NCBI GenBank assembly: GCA_002383485.1
Contig: DFYY01000053.1
Span: forward strand, 1-64,000
Direction of reading: 5' to 3'
Source of the DNA: Bacteroidales bacterium UBA4070
GTDB taxonomy: Bacteria > Bacteroidota > Bacteroidia > Bacteroidales > VadinHA17
Length of the DNA: 64,000 bases
Shown here: positions 26,404 to 35,754 of the stretch, piece after piece
How the letters are laid out: the number at the start of each line of letters is the position of its first letter
How positions within the stretch are numbered: the first letter of the stretch is position 1
Translations under genes and position numbers: made by a program
Notes under the pieces: model-generated
The model's input: the letters and a program-made list of their open reading frames with translations, nothing else
Told to the model about the DNA's origin: nothing
Database searches by the model: none

Positions 26404-26440
26404 TAAAAGCAGTTATTAACATTAGTTATACGGAATTCCC

Positions 26441-27490
26441 TCAAAAATGATACGTGTATTCGAGAATACTTTTCTCAAATTTTACTGCTTCTGCCGGGGT
26501 GAAATCCGGGAAGGGATCAGGCACCCCTTCGTTGAATCTGACGGTGCCTGTAAAACGGCGGGCTTCGTCCCACAGGCCGGCTTCCGTAAAGTGTCTTATG
26601 ATGCAGGCTCCGCCTTCGACGAAGAGTGATTGTATTCCCATCTCGTAAAGTACCGGCAGCATCTCCCCGAGGAAATTGTTATCACCTGAGAGCCTGATCA
26701 CCCTGACGCCGGGGAAATCTGTCTTTTCATTGCATGTGAAGAGGATAGTCTGTGCTTCGCTGTTGAAGGCAGCCGAAGCGTGATCCATTTCACCGCTGCG
26801 GCTGATGATGACCCGTACCGGATTCCTGCCGCTCCAGAAACGGACGGTCAGCTCAGGATTATCTGCGCGTACAGTGCCTCCACCGGCGAGAATAGCATCT
26901 TCCGCGGAGCGCCAGCGGTGAACCAGCACACGCTCGACCATCCCGGTGATCCAGTTGGGTTCAGGCGCGTCACCCGGCTTCCTTAGCAGGTCAATGAAGC
27001 CGTCGGCGCTGCGGGCCCACTTGAGTATCACATAGGGTCTCTTCTTCTCATGCCAGGTGAAGAAGCGCCTGTTAAGGCTGCGGCACTCATCCTCAGCCAC
27101 GCCTGTAACCACATCAATTCCTGCTTCCCTCATGCGGGCAATGCCTTTACCTGCCACCAGCGGATTCGGATCGGTGACGCCAACCACCACCCTCCGTATG
27201 CCGCTGTTTATTATCAGGTCAGCACAGGGCGGTGTGCGTCCGTAATGCGAACATGGCTCAAGGCTCACATACATTGTGGAGGAAGGTAGCAGTCTGCGGT
27301 CGGTGACGGCATTTATTGCATGTACCTCGGCATGTGGTGTTCCGGCCTTGAGGTGGTATCCTTCCCCTATGATCAATCCGTCATGCACCACAACAGCGCC
27401 CACCATGGGGTTGGGAGAGGTGTTTCCCTCCGCCATGCTGCCCAGCCTGATGGCGCGCCTCATCCATGTCATTTCTTCGGGTGTGGTCAT
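26441..27490 (-). CDS. ribD: Bifunctional riboflavin biosynthesis deaminase/reductase RibD
   Basis: 349 residues. Steps 2 and 3 of riboflavin synthesis: deamination of the pyrimidine and reduction of its ribosyl group with NADPH. The deaminase domain (about 1-145) starts RRAIRLGSMAEGNTSPNPMVGAV and has the zinc motif HAEVHAI with PCSHYGRTPPC. The reductase domain (about 150-349) holds RPYVILKWARSADGFI and the nucleotide site FVEGGACIIRHF. Some length is lost in the reductase domain relative to E. coli RibD (367), but all motifs are present. No FMN riboswitch lies upstream: only 25 bases separate it from divergent prmC. Confidence 0.95.
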   Translation of the reverse strand: MTTPEEMTWMRRAIRLGSMAEGNTSPNPMVGAVVVHDGLIIGEGYHLKAGTPHAEVHAINAVTDRRLLPSSTMYVSLEPCSHYGRTPPCADLIINSGIRRVVVGVTDPNPLVAGKGIARMREAGIDVVTGVAEDECRSLNRRFFTWHEKKRPYVILKWARSADGFIDLLRKPGDAPEPNWITGMVERVLVHRWRSAEDAILAGGGTVRADNPELTVRFWSGRNPVRVIISRSGEMDHASAAFNSEAQTILFTCNEKTDFPGVRVIRLSGDNNFLGEMLPVLYEMGIQSLFVEGGACIIRHFTEAGLWDEARRFTGTVRFNEGVPDPFPDFTPAEAVKFEKSILEYTYHF

Positions 27491-27503
27491 GAACGCAATT
27501 TCC

Positions 27504-27511
27504 TATCTTTG
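27504..27511 (+). promoter_or_regulatory. -7 promoter element very close to the prmC start
   Basis: TATCTTTG ends only 4 bases before the prmC ATG at 27516, so transcription would begin at or within a few bases of the start codon (leaderless or near-leaderless mRNA). Confidence 0.5.
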
Positions 27512-27515
27512 AATC

Positions 27516-28385
27516 ATGGCCGTAAAGTTACAAACAGTAAGCGAAATAAGCCGCCATATCTTCGGAATGCTTCGGGAGTCGTGGCCTCGGGAGGAGGCCG
27601 GGGCGCTGGCCTCCTCCATCATCCTGGAATACACGGGGATGGGCAGGGCTGCGCAGCTTGCCTTCGGTGACCGTAGGCCGGACAAGGCCGCGGCGGAGAG
27701 GATCCTTGAAGCCGCCGCCCGGGCCGCGGCCGGAGAGCCGCTTCAGTATATCTTCGGATACACGGAGTTTTGCGGACACAGGCTTGAGGTAGGCCCGGGC
27801 GTGCTCATCCCCAGGCCGGAGACCGAGGAGATGACCCTGATGATCATACATGGTAACAGCGGCTTCAAGGGCTCCCTGACCGACCTTTGCACCGGGTCAG
27901 GATGCATCGCCATAGCCCTTTCCCTGGCCTTCCCCGGTGCAAAGACCACCGCTACAGACCTCTCCGCCGCGGCCCTGACAATAGCACAAAAAAATATCAC
28001 CACCCTCGGCGCCTCCGTGACGCTGCTGAAGAGCGACCTGCTCGGTGAAAACCCCGGCAGCGACATACCGGAAAGCAATATAATCGTCAGCAACCCGCCC
28101 TATGTCACTGCAACCGAGAAAGAGGCCATGCACCACAATGTGCTTGGACATGAACCCCACGGGGCGCTCTTCGTACCTGACGACAACCCTCTGCTCTATT
28201 ACCGTGCCATAGCTGAGGTGGCCAAAGAACGCCTGCTCCCGGAAGGAATACTGTGGCTGGAGGTGAATGAAAACCTCGCTGACGAAACCGCCGCACTCCT
28301 TGACCCGTCTATCTACAGGCTGGTCCGGGTGATTCGGGATATGAGGGGAAAAGAAAGATTCATCAAAGCTGAAAAAAATGGTTGA
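27516..28385 (+). CDS. prmC: Release factor glutamine methyltransferase PrmC
   Basis: 289 residues. It N5-methylates the Gln of the GGQ motif of RF1/RF2. The helical N-terminal domain (about 1-80) is followed by the SAM-binding methyltransferase: PRPETEEM, LTDLCTGSGCIAIAL (motif I) and the active-site NPPY in VSNPPYVT. GHEPHGALFVPDDNPLLYY matches the conserved EPxxAL element. It overlaps recX by 8 bases. Its substrate RF2 is encoded 7 kb downstream in the window. Confidence 0.95.
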   Translation: MAVKLQTVSEISRHIFGMLRESWPREEAGALASSIILEYTGMGRAAQLAFGDRRPDKAAAERILEAAARAAAGEPLQYIFGYTEFCGHRLEVGPGVLIPRPETEEMTLMIIHGNSGFKGSLTDLCTGSGCIAIALSLAFPGAKTTATDLSAAALTIAQKNITTLGASVTLLKSDLLGENPGSDIPESNIIVSNPPYVTATEKEAMHHNVLGHEPHGALFVPDDNPLLYYRAIAEVAKERLLPEGILWLEVNENLADETAALLDPSIYRLVRVIRDMRGKERFIKAEKNG

Positions 28386-28851
28386 AAAAAAAGCGGGAGA
28401 GGAACTCCTTCAGAAGGCCATGCATGCCTGTTCAGGAAGGGAGTACTGCATCAGTGACGTCACCGCGCTGCTGGAACGCTGGGGAGCAGCCGATGCGGAG
28501 ACAAAGGAATGGGTCATCGAAATGCTGAAGAGCGAAAAGTTCATTGATGAGCACCGGTACAGCCGGGCTTTCGTCCTGGACCATTTCAGGCATGATCACT
28601 GGGGACGGATAAAGATTACAATGGCGCTGAAACAGAAACGGGTGGATGAGGAAGCCATCGCCTCGGGACTGGAGGCAATTGATGAGGATGAATATCATGA
28701 GCTGCTGAAAAAGATACTGACAGACCAGAGAAGAAAGATCAGGGCAAAGAACAGGCTCGATCTGAAGGGAAAGCTTCTCAGGTATGCACTGGGAAAGGGC
28801 TTTGAGAGCAGCATGGTCTATGAGGCCATAAATGAGATAATCAGTGAGTGA
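28378..28851 (+). CDS. recX: Regulatory protein RecX
   Basis: 157 residues, all helical, made of three-helix RecX repeats. SGREYCISDVTALLERWG opens repeat 1 and FIDEHRYSRAFVLDHFRHDHWGRIKITMALKQKRV is the signature second repeat. RecX binds RecA filaments and limits recombination. The start overlaps prmC by 8 bases. Confidence 0.9.
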   Translation: MVEKKAGEELLQKAMHACSGREYCISDVTALLERWGAADAETKEWVIEMLKSEKFIDEHRYSRAFVLDHFRHDHWGRIKITMALKQKRVDEEAIASGLEAIDEDEYHELLKKILTDQRRKIRAKNRLDLKGKLLRYALGKGFESSMVYEAINEIISE

Positions 28852-28927
28852 ACCGCAGAAGAGACTGATTCCGGTTAGCATGGACAACAGATGGTGAGTC
28901 CGGATAAAATATTTCAGGGATCCGGAA

Positions 28928-29377
28928 TCAGAAGAGACTCAGCCAGGTCAGCCTGAGGAACGGCCAGAACGCCGTGAGGGCCATCACGGATGAGACAACA
29001 GCATCTGCCACAGCCACCTGCCTGATGTACCTCACCGGCTTCAGCGCCGCGGCAGCCAGTCCGGCACGCATCAGCAACTGAACTGCAAAGAAGAGGAAAA
29101 TCCTTATCGAGTGGCTGTTCCACTCCAGAGCTTCATCAATCCTTCCCCGTACAATCAGCGAGAAGGCATGTGACAGTCCGCACGACGGGCAGGGCTCTCC
29201 GGTAAGCTTCTCATGTACGCATGGCACGGGATATCTCCCATCATCAGGAGAATAAAAAAGGGAGTAACCCATAATTAGAAGGATTACTCCGGCAAATATC
29301 AAATTAAGAAGAATATACTGATTTCCGGGCTGACCCGGCCTGAAGAGGGACCTGCCGGTTTTTTCAGGTATCACCAC
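28928..29377 (-). CDS. DUF2752 membrane protein
   Basis: 149 residues with four hydrophobic helices and a central PCPSCGLSHAF motif, the signature of DUF2752, whose function is unknown to me. It uses a GTG start (29377 or 29374), overlapping the stop of the membrane protein before it by a few bases, so the two are probably translated together. The paired Cys residues could bind metal, which is inference only. Confidence 0.8.
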   Translation of the reverse strand: MVIPEKTGRSLFRPGQPGNQYILLNLIFAGVILLIMGYSLFYSPDDGRYPVPCVHEKLTGEPCPSCGLSHAFSLIVRGRIDEALEWNSHSIRIFLFFAVQLLMRAGLAAAALKPVRYIRQVAVADAVVSSVMALTAFWPFLRLTWLSLF

Positions 29378-29868
29378 TCTCCCTGTGTGGTATCCTTTTC
29401 AGCACCTTCCTTCAGGGTATCAATCTCTCCCTCAAGCTCCTCAAGCCTGTCCTGAAGGTCACCCTTCTTTGCAGAAGCCTTGATCTCCACGGTCTCATCA
29501 TCGTTGTTGATCCTGATTGTAACCTCATTGTCGCCGAATTCCTTCTCCAGATCATCGGTCACATCCCTGATAACATTTTCAATATCAGTTGACCAGTTGC
29601 CTGATTTGTCGGCAATCTTTCCGAGAACGAAACTCTGGGAGACGGAGATCATAAGAGCTATGATACCAACCACAAGGCCGCCGACAAGCATCCCCTGGTT
29701 ATTATTTGGCCTGGAGAGGCCCACAATTGCAAGGACTATGGCTATCACTGCGGGAATAACCGCAATCAGACCGACGCACGGAACAACCGCGATCAGAAAG
29801 GCTATTATGGCTGTAACCAGGGCTCCGATGCCCACACCCGACTGTTTGCTGGTTTTTTCTTCTTCCAT
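29371..29868 (-). CDS. DUF4190-like small membrane protein with acidic tail
   Basis: 165 residues. A short polar N-terminus precedes two or three Ala/Ile/Val-rich membrane helices (about 14-85) with the VGLSRPNNNQG loop between. The C-terminal half is soluble and acidic, with two mixed helix segments (DVTDDLEKEFGDN and KGDLQDRLEELEGEIDTL, a likely short coiled coil). This resembles DUF4190-type proteins that often accompany DUF2752 and TM2-domain genes. It lies directly before the DUF2752 gene in the same operon. Confidence 0.7.
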   Translation of the reverse strand: MEEEKTSKQSGVGIGALVTAIIAFLIAVVPCVGLIAVIPAVIAIVLAIVGLSRPNNNQGMLVGGLVVGIIALMISVSQSFVLGKIADKSGNWSTDIENVIRDVTDDLEKEFGDNEVTIRINNDDETVEIKASAKKGDLQDRLEELEGEIDTLKEGAEKDTTQGEW

Positions 29869-29887
29869 TGGTTCTATTGTTAATTGT

Positions 29888-30535
29888 TCATCTTTCCCCT
29901 GTGAGGATATTTCTTGTATCCTGTTCTAAAGACGTCACAGGAACTTCAATGATGCGTCCGGTTTCGACATTATTTATAAAAAATATAAAGGTAGGCACCC
30001 TTTCTATGGCCAGCTCTGAAAAATTTTCCAGGGGAGCCACTTTATTTATGTCTGTGCCGATGAACCTGATTTTCTCTACGGGGAATCCCCACAGGTCGAT
30101 AATTTTCATGAACCGAGGCACTTCCCTCCTGCTGTCAGGACACCAGGTGCCCATGACTATTGTTATTGTCAGGTCGTCCGTCTTCTGCTCAATCAGCTCT
30201 TTCATGACGGCCATGTCAGGCTCGTATTGTGCGAACCCTGCGTGGTACCATTCTGAATGAGGCTGGTTGTTGAACATTGCAGGAGTGATCTCACCCAGCA
30301 GCCAGGTGGTGGCATCGCGGAAGTCCCACACATGTGCGGCGGCCTCATCAGGCTTGCCCGCCAGGGCGGCATTGCCGTAGGGCGCTACCTCCGGAACCTG
30401 TTCATCGTGTGACGGTTCAGCAACAGCTTCGCCCCTGGCGCGGTCTGCATCCGCGGCCCTGTTTTTCCTGGTTGCACTGCACCCTGCCAGTGCAGCCAGA
30501 AGGGTGATGATTGTTATTGTCGCGATTATCCTCAT
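29888..30535 (-). CDS. Thioredoxin-fold lipoprotein with WCPDS motif
   Basis: 215 residues. The signal peptide ends in a lipobox (LAALAGC), so Cys18 is the lipid anchor. A charged linker precedes a thioredoxin-like domain (about 95-205) with MGTWCPDSRREVPRF and the cis-Pro loop ERVPTFIFF. The second redox Cys of CxxC is Ser, so only single-Cys chemistry is possible. It overlaps the mutB stop by 4 bases (ATGA), so its translation is coupled to methylmalonyl-CoA mutase although its own role must be extracytoplasmic. Confidence 0.82.
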   Translation of the reverse strand: MRIIATITIITLLAALAGCSATRKNRAADADRARGEAVAEPSHDEQVPEVAPYGNAALAGKPDEAAAHVWDFRDATTWLLGEITPAMFNNQPHSEWYHAGFAQYEPDMAVMKELIEQKTDDLTITIVMGTWCPDSRREVPRFMKIIDLWGFPVEKIRFIGTDINKVAPLENFSELAIERVPTFIFFINNVETGRIIEVPVTSLEQDTRNILTGER

Positions 30536-32688
30536 ACTGTCTGCAACAGCAAAGATAATATCTGTTTTGCTGTTTTCGACACTGAGGTTCCGGGTCCGAA
30601 TATGGCAGCCACACCGGCGTCATAGAGGAACTGGTAGTCCTGCGGGGGGATCACCCCTCCGGCAATGACCAGGATATCCTCACGTCCGAGTTTCCTGAGC
30701 TCATTTATCACCTGGGGGATAAGGGTTTTGTGTCCTGCAGCAAGGCTCGAGACACCCAGTAGGTGTACATCGTTCTCCACTGCCTGCCTGGCTGCCTCGG
30801 CCGGTGTCTGAAAAAGTGGTCCGATATCTACATCGAATCCTATATCGGCATAGCCGGTCGATATTACCTTCGCACCCCGGTCATGGCCGTCCTGCCCCAT
30901 CTTGGCAATCATTATGCGGGGCTGACGCCCTGCCCTGGAGGCAAACTCGGCAGCCATTGCCTTTGCTTCCTCAAAATCAGAGTCTGACTTGTACTCTGAT
31001 GAATATACTCCGGAAATTGTTCTGATCACTGCTTTATACCTCCCTGCTACTTTTTCACATGCATATGAGATCTCACCGAGGGTTGCCCTTTTGGAGGCGG
31101 CATCCACGGCCAGCTCCAGCAGGTTACCCTCACCGGTACGTGCAGCATGGGTTATGGCCTCCAGCGCCTTACGGCACTCTTCTTCGTTTCTGGAAGATTT
31201 CACCTGTGCCAGTCTCTTCAGCTGTGCATCGCGCACCGCGGTATTGTCAACCTCGAGGATCTCGAGAGGATCCTCCTTCTCAAGCCTGTACTTGTTAAGG
31301 CCCACAATGGTCTGGGCCCTGGAGTCAATCCTTGCCTGTGCCCTGGCGGCAGCCTCCTCTATCCTCATCTTGGGTATTCCGGACTCGATGGCCTTCGCCA
31401 TGCCGCCCAGGCTCTCGACCTCTTCAATCAACTCCCATGCCTTACGGGCAATCTCATGCGTGAGCGTCTCAACATAATATGACCCGGCCCAGGGGTCTAC
31501 CGACTTGCAGATACTGGTCTCTTCCTGCAGGAATATCTGCGTGTTTCTGGCTATCCTTGCCGAAAAGTCCGTCGGCAGTGCGATGGCCTCATCCAATGCA
31601 TTGGTGTGCAGGCTCTGCGTGTGCCCCAGGGCAGCAGCCATTGCCTCGATGCAGGTACGGCCCACATTATTGAAGGGATCCTGCTCGGTGAGGCTCCATC
31701 CTGAGGTCTGGGTATGCGTGCGCAGTGCCAGCGACTTGGGATTTTTCGGATTGAACTGGCTTACAATCTTTGCCCACAGCATCCTTGCAGCCCTCATCTT
31801 GGCTATCTCCATGAAGAAGTTCATGCCGCTTGCCCAGAAGAATGAGAGCCTCGGGGCAAATTCATCAACGCTCATTCCTGCATTTACGCCGGTGCGAAGA
31901 TACTCAAGCCCGTCAGCCAGCGTATAGGCCAGCTCGATATCAGCTGTGGCGCCGGCCTCCTGCATATGATACCCTGAGATGGAGATGCTGTTGAATTTAG
32001 GCATCTTCTCCGAGGTATACCTGAAGATGTCTGCGATTATGCGCATCGAGAAAGAGGGCGGATAGATATAGGTGTTTCTAACCATGAACTCCTTCAGGAT
32101 ATCATTCTGGATGGTCCCCTGAAGTTCACTCAGCTTCGCACCCTGCTCAAGCCCTGCAACAATGTAGAAAGCCATCACCGGCAGAACGGCACCGTTCATG
32201 GTCATCGATACCGACATCTCCTTAAGGGGTATCTGATCAAAGAGTATCTTCATGTCCTGAACAGAGTCAACAGCCACACCGGCCTTGCCCACGTCGCCCA
32301 CTACCCGCTCGTGATCAGAGTCATACCCGCGGTGGGTTGCGAGGTCAAATGCCACCGAGAGTCCCTTCTGTCCTGCAGAAAGGTTCCTGCGGTAAAAGGC
32401 GTTGGACTCCTCGGCTGTTGAGAAGCCGGCATACTGCCTGACAGTCCAGGGCTTCATTGTATACATCGCAGAGTAGGGTCCTCTCAGGAAGGGAGGAATG
32501 CCGGCAGCATAGTTCAGATGCTCCATATCCCTCAGGTCTTCAGCCGAGTAGACGCTCTTGAGGCGTATCTTCTCGGGGGTTTCCCACCGGGGAGTGATGT
32601 CATTCTCCTTCTCCCATTTATTTATGTTCCTTGAAGGCACTTTCACCTTCAGCGGGTCAATCTGCGTGAATTTTGGTCTCTTGCTCAT
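30532..32688 (-). CDS. mutB: Methylmalonyl-CoA mutase large (alpha) subunit
   Basis: About 718 residues from ATG 32688; a TTG at 32694 is a weaker start. It interconverts succinyl-CoA and (R)-methylmalonyl-CoA with adenosylcobalamin. The TIM-barrel half carries SVSMTMNGAVLP, SISGYHMQEAGATADIELA and RTHTQTSGWSLTEQDPFNNV. The C-terminal B12 domain has the base-off motif DGHDRGAKV with its cobalt-coordinating His, then GPLFQTP and GGVIPPQDY. It is the catalytic partner of MutA, whose stop is 6 bases before this start codon. Confidence 0.97.
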   Translation of the reverse strand: MSKRPKFTQIDPLKVKVPSRNINKWEKENDITPRWETPEKIRLKSVYSAEDLRDMEHLNYAAGIPPFLRGPYSAMYTMKPWTVRQYAGFSTAEESNAFYRRNLSAGQKGLSVAFDLATHRGYDSDHERVVGDVGKAGVAVDSVQDMKILFDQIPLKEMSVSMTMNGAVLPVMAFYIVAGLEQGAKLSELQGTIQNDILKEFMVRNTYIYPPSFSMRIIADIFRYTSEKMPKFNSISISGYHMQEAGATADIELAYTLADGLEYLRTGVNAGMSVDEFAPRLSFFWASGMNFFMEIAKMRAARMLWAKIVSQFNPKNPKSLALRTHTQTSGWSLTEQDPFNNVGRTCIEAMAAALGHTQSLHTNALDEAIALPTDFSARIARNTQIFLQEETSICKSVDPWAGSYYVETLTHEIARKAWELIEEVESLGGMAKAIESGIPKMRIEEAAARAQARIDSRAQTIVGLNKYRLEKEDPLEILEVDNTAVRDAQLKRLAQVKSSRNEEECRKALEAITHAARTGEGNLLELAVDAASKRATLGEISYACEKVAGRYKAVIRTISGVYSSEYKSDSDFEEAKAMAAEFASRAGRQPRIMIAKMGQDGHDRGAKVISTGYADIGFDVDIGPLFQTPAEAARQAVENDVHLLGVSSLAAGHKTLIPQVINELRKLGREDILVIAGGVIPPQDYQFLYDAGVAAIFGPGTSVSKTAKQILSLLLQTV

Positions 32689-32694
32689 CTGCAA

Positions 32695-34560
32695 TCAGTT
32701 TATTCCCAGTATCCTGTTGAACATCTGCATAGTCTCCAGCACATTTGATCTGATGCTGATGAAATGTTCCACCCCTTCAGCCTTTAGCTCGTCAGTGCAT
32801 GGCGGGTTTCCGGCAACAACCACCAGGGCTCTGCCTGCAGTCAGGCTGAAAGCCTCCCTGGCCACAGTGGCATACTCTTCATCAGAGCTGCACAGGACGA
32901 TTATATCCGCATTTGCATCGAGAGCGGCGGTGACACCGTCAGCCACGCTGTCAAATCCGTTGTTGTCGCGTACATCGTAACCTGCCACCGCGAAGAAGTT
33001 GGAGGAGAACTGTGCCCTGGCCCTGCGCATGGCGAGGTCGCCTGTTGTGAGCATGAATGCCAGCGGCCTGCGGCCTGATCCTTCAGTTGCCAGCCTGAGC
33101 TTTTCAAACTCATCGGCACCGCGTGCCGCGATTATCGGCCTGACCTCCTGGTCAGGTGAAGGACTGTACTCCGAAAAGAGCCGTTCCGTGTCGTGATTTG
33201 TTGCCTTGCTCTCCCTGAAATCAGGATATTGGTTCGTTCCGAGCAATATCTCCTTCCTTCTGGCCATATCAGCCTTGCGGGATGCGGCGGCAGCGCTGAT
33301 GCGGTCCTGCAGGATCCCTTTTCGCAGTGCGGTAAGAAAGCCTCCATCTTCCTCAATCGCGGTGAACAGTTTCCAGGCCTCCGTTGCAATGAGTGAAGTA
33401 AGCTCTTCGATGTAATATGAACCTGCGCCCGGGTCAGCCACCTTATCCAGGTGCGACTCTTCCGCCAGAAGCAGCTGCTGGTTTCGGGCTATCCTCTCCG
33501 AAAACTCGTTCGCGCTGCGGAAGACAGCGTCAAAGGGCTCGACGGTGATCGATCCGGCTCCTCCGAGGGCGGCAGACATGGCTTCAGTCTGTGTGCGAAG
33601 CATGTTGACATACGGGTCATAAAGCGTCTTGTTCCATCTTCCCGTGACGGAGTGAATTTGCATGAATGCCGAAGCTTCGTTTGCAGCACCGTACTCTTTT
33701 ACTATTGCTGCCCAGAGCATCCTGGCAGCCCTCAGCTTGGCGATCTCCGGGAAGAAGTCGGGACCGATGCCGAATGTGAACCTCATTGCACCCGCCGCTG
33801 CGTCAGCGCTGATGCCTCTTTCAGTTAGTGCAGCCATGTATTCGCTGCCAAGTGACAGCGTATAGGCCAGTTCAGCCACCGGACCCACTCCGGCATTGCT
33901 GAAGAGCGTTCCCGCCGGCTCCAGGCACCTGAGTCCCGGTTCCGAAGCACACTCCCTGACAAGATCAGCCAGGTAATCGAGTCCCTCCTCCACTGAGACA
34001 CACAGCTTGCCGTTTGCGGCCAGCCTGCCCAGCGGATCAGCCGAGACTACAAGGCTTACCTGTTGCATGTCGGCATTGCATGATCCGAGCCATGCCTTCA
34101 GGGCTGCCAGAAGCTCCTTCGCCTTACCGGCTACGGAAAAATTCAGCTCCACGCTCTCCGGGTGGATCCCGTTGAGAAGCCTGGCGATGTTCTCCGGCAT
34201 GACTGTTTCAGGGTCAACAATGACGAAGCCCAGCGAGGTGATGCCTCTCATGAGTATGTCAAGGGCTTTTGCATTTGCGGTGCTATAGTCGGTGACAATG
34301 ATATCCTGTCTTACAAGCCATCGGTTGCCGGTGACCTGCACTCCGCGGACAAACGGGAAGTCGCCCGGCAGAAGGGCGCTGTGAGGCAGTCCCTCAAGGT
34401 CCTCATGCCTGTAGAAAGGCATGACAGAGAGGCCGTCACGGGTTTTCCATACAAGTCTTTTATTGAAGTCGGCACCCTTCAGATCAGCGGTGATCTTCTC
34501 CATCCACTCCGCAGTGGAAACGGGCGGAAATTGCCCGAATAATTTCTTTTTCTTATCCAT
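32695..34560 (-). CDS. mutA: Methylmalonyl-CoA mutase small (beta) subunit
   Basis: About 621 residues from ATG 34560 (a TTG nine bases upstream is an alternative). It has the same mutase fold, with MDKKKKLFGQFPPVSTAEW at the start, SVTGRWNKTLYDPYVNMLRTQ and GAGSYYIEELT in the barrel, but the C-terminal domain lacks DxHxxG, as in the non-catalytic subunit of the heterodimer. It is cotranscribed with mutB. The pair supports propionate formation or use through succinate. Confidence 0.95.
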   Translation of the reverse strand: MDKKKKLFGQFPPVSTAEWMEKITADLKGADFNKRLVWKTRDGLSVMPFYRHEDLEGLPHSALLPGDFPFVRGVQVTGNRWLVRQDIIVTDYSTANAKALDILMRGITSLGFVIVDPETVMPENIARLLNGIHPESVELNFSVAGKAKELLAALKAWLGSCNADMQQVSLVVSADPLGRLAANGKLCVSVEEGLDYLADLVRECASEPGLRCLEPAGTLFSNAGVGPVAELAYTLSLGSEYMAALTERGISADAAAGAMRFTFGIGPDFFPEIAKLRAARMLWAAIVKEYGAANEASAFMQIHSVTGRWNKTLYDPYVNMLRTQTEAMSAALGGAGSITVEPFDAVFRSANEFSERIARNQQLLLAEESHLDKVADPGAGSYYIEELTSLIATEAWKLFTAIEEDGGFLTALRKGILQDRISAAAASRKADMARRKEILLGTNQYPDFRESKATNHDTERLFSEYSPSPDQEVRPIIAARGADEFEKLRLATEGSGRRPLAFMLTTGDLAMRRARAQFSSNFFAVAGYDVRDNNGFDSVADGVTAALDANADIIVLCSSDEEYATVAREAFSLTAGRALVVVAGNPPCTDELKAEGVEHFISIRSNVLETMQMFNRILGIN

Positions 34561-34634
34561 CAGGATCAATGTTGCTGAAGGTTGTAAATTAAATCATTGC
34601 AGGGGTTGTAAACCATGCTTTTTATCATGACTTG

Positions 34635-35727
34635 TTACTCCTTGCCGCCGAACTCCATCAGGTATGCCTTGATAAATTCGTCAATCTCACCGTCGAGAAC
34701 CGCCTGGGCGTTTCCGACTTCGTAACCGGTGCGCAGGTCCTTGACCAGTTTGTAGGGATGCAGTGTGTATGAGCGTATCTGTGAGCCCCACTCAATCTTC
34801 TTCTTGGCCCCTTCGATCTTGGCCTGTTCATCCAGTCTCTTGCGCAGTTCCATCTCATACAGGTGAGACCGGAGGAGGCGGAGAGCGTTCTCCTTGTTCT
34901 GCCCCTGGGAGCGCGACTCCTGGTTCTCTATCACCAGGCCTGTGGGAGCATGACGCAGGCGGACGGCTGTCTCCACCTTGTTGACGTTCTGGCCGCCTGC
35001 GCCCGAGGAGCGGAAGGTCTCCCACGTTATGTCGGCAGGATTGATCTCAACAACGATATCATCATCCACCAGCGGTGCCACGAATACCGAGGCGAATGTC
35101 GTCTGCCGCTTGCCCTGTGCGTTGAAGGGGGATATCCTTACGAGGCGGTGGACGCCGTTTTCGCTCTTGAGGTAGCCGTAGGCGTTTTCGCCCTCGAACT
35201 CGAGGGTGACGGTTTTTATGCCGGCTTCGTCGCCGGCCTGATAGTATGCTTCGGTGATCTTGTAGCCGTTTTTTTCGCCCCACATGAGGTACATACGCAT
35301 GAGCATCTGTGCCCAGTCATTGCTCTCTGTGCCACCGGCGCCGGCGTTGATCTTCAGCACTGCACCGAGGCGGTCTTCCTCCCGCCGCAGCATGTTCCGC
35401 AGCTCGAGCCGCTCCACTGCCGCAAGCGACTTCGCGTATTGAGCCTCCACCTCTTCGTCGGATGCCTCTCCCTCCCTGTTGAAATCCCAGAGGACGATCA
35501 TATCCTCCACGGCGGTGTCAACTGCTGCGAATGCTGTTGTCCAGCTTTTGACGGATGAGATCTCCTTCATGAGTCCCTCCGCTTTCTTAGGGTCATTCCA
35601 GAACCCGGCCAAGTGGGTGATCTCTTCCTTTTCCTTGATGATCTTTAACTTGCTGTCGACGTCAAAGATACCTCCTTAACGCATCCCGGCGTTCAACGAG
35701 GTCCTGTATCTGGTCATTGGTTATCAT
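34635..35727 (-). CDS. prfB: Peptide chain release factor 2, with programmed +1 frameshift
   Basis: 363 residues if the frameshift is used. Frame 1 starts at ATG 35727 and reads 21 codons (MITNDQIQDLVERRDALRRYL) to TGA at 35664-35662. The slip site is CTT TGA C with the Shine-Dalgarno-like AGGAGG (35676-35671) three bases before CTT, the same layout as E. coli. The +1 frame continues GAC GTC... through AGFWNDPKK. The tripeptide anticodon SPF (RISPFNAQG) and the catalytic GGQ (SSGAGGQNVNKVE) are intact. Low RF2 lets the ribosome slip past TGA, which is autoregulation. The length then equals usual RF2. PrmC, encoded at 27.5 kb, would methylate the GGQ Gln. Confidence 0.95.
35662..35676 (-). promoter_or_regulatory. 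RF2 frameshift signal (AGGAGG, TAT, CTT TGA)
   Basis: The internal Shine-Dalgarno AGGAGG, three-base spacer, slippery CTT and in-frame TGA stop followed by C match the prfB recoding signal found in many bacteria. Confidence 0.93.
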
Positions 35728-35746
35728 GGTCCTTTTAAATTTTTCG

Positions 35747-35754
35747 CAAAGATA
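35747..35754 (-). promoter_or_regulatory. -7 promoter element of prfB
   Basis: Minus-strand TATCTTTG, 19 bases before the ATG at 35727. Confidence 0.55.

Noticed and set aside
26346..26440. FMN riboswitch for ribD
   Set aside because: ribD is divergent from prmC with 25 bases between them; no leader long enough for an aptamer.
34561..34634. Cobalamin riboswitch before mutA
   Set aside because: Only about 75 bases are available and no B12-box-like sequence was seen.
35500..35612. RF2 starting at 35612 (MAGFWND)
   Set aside because: The frameshift site and frame-1 leader upstream give the usual full-length protein.
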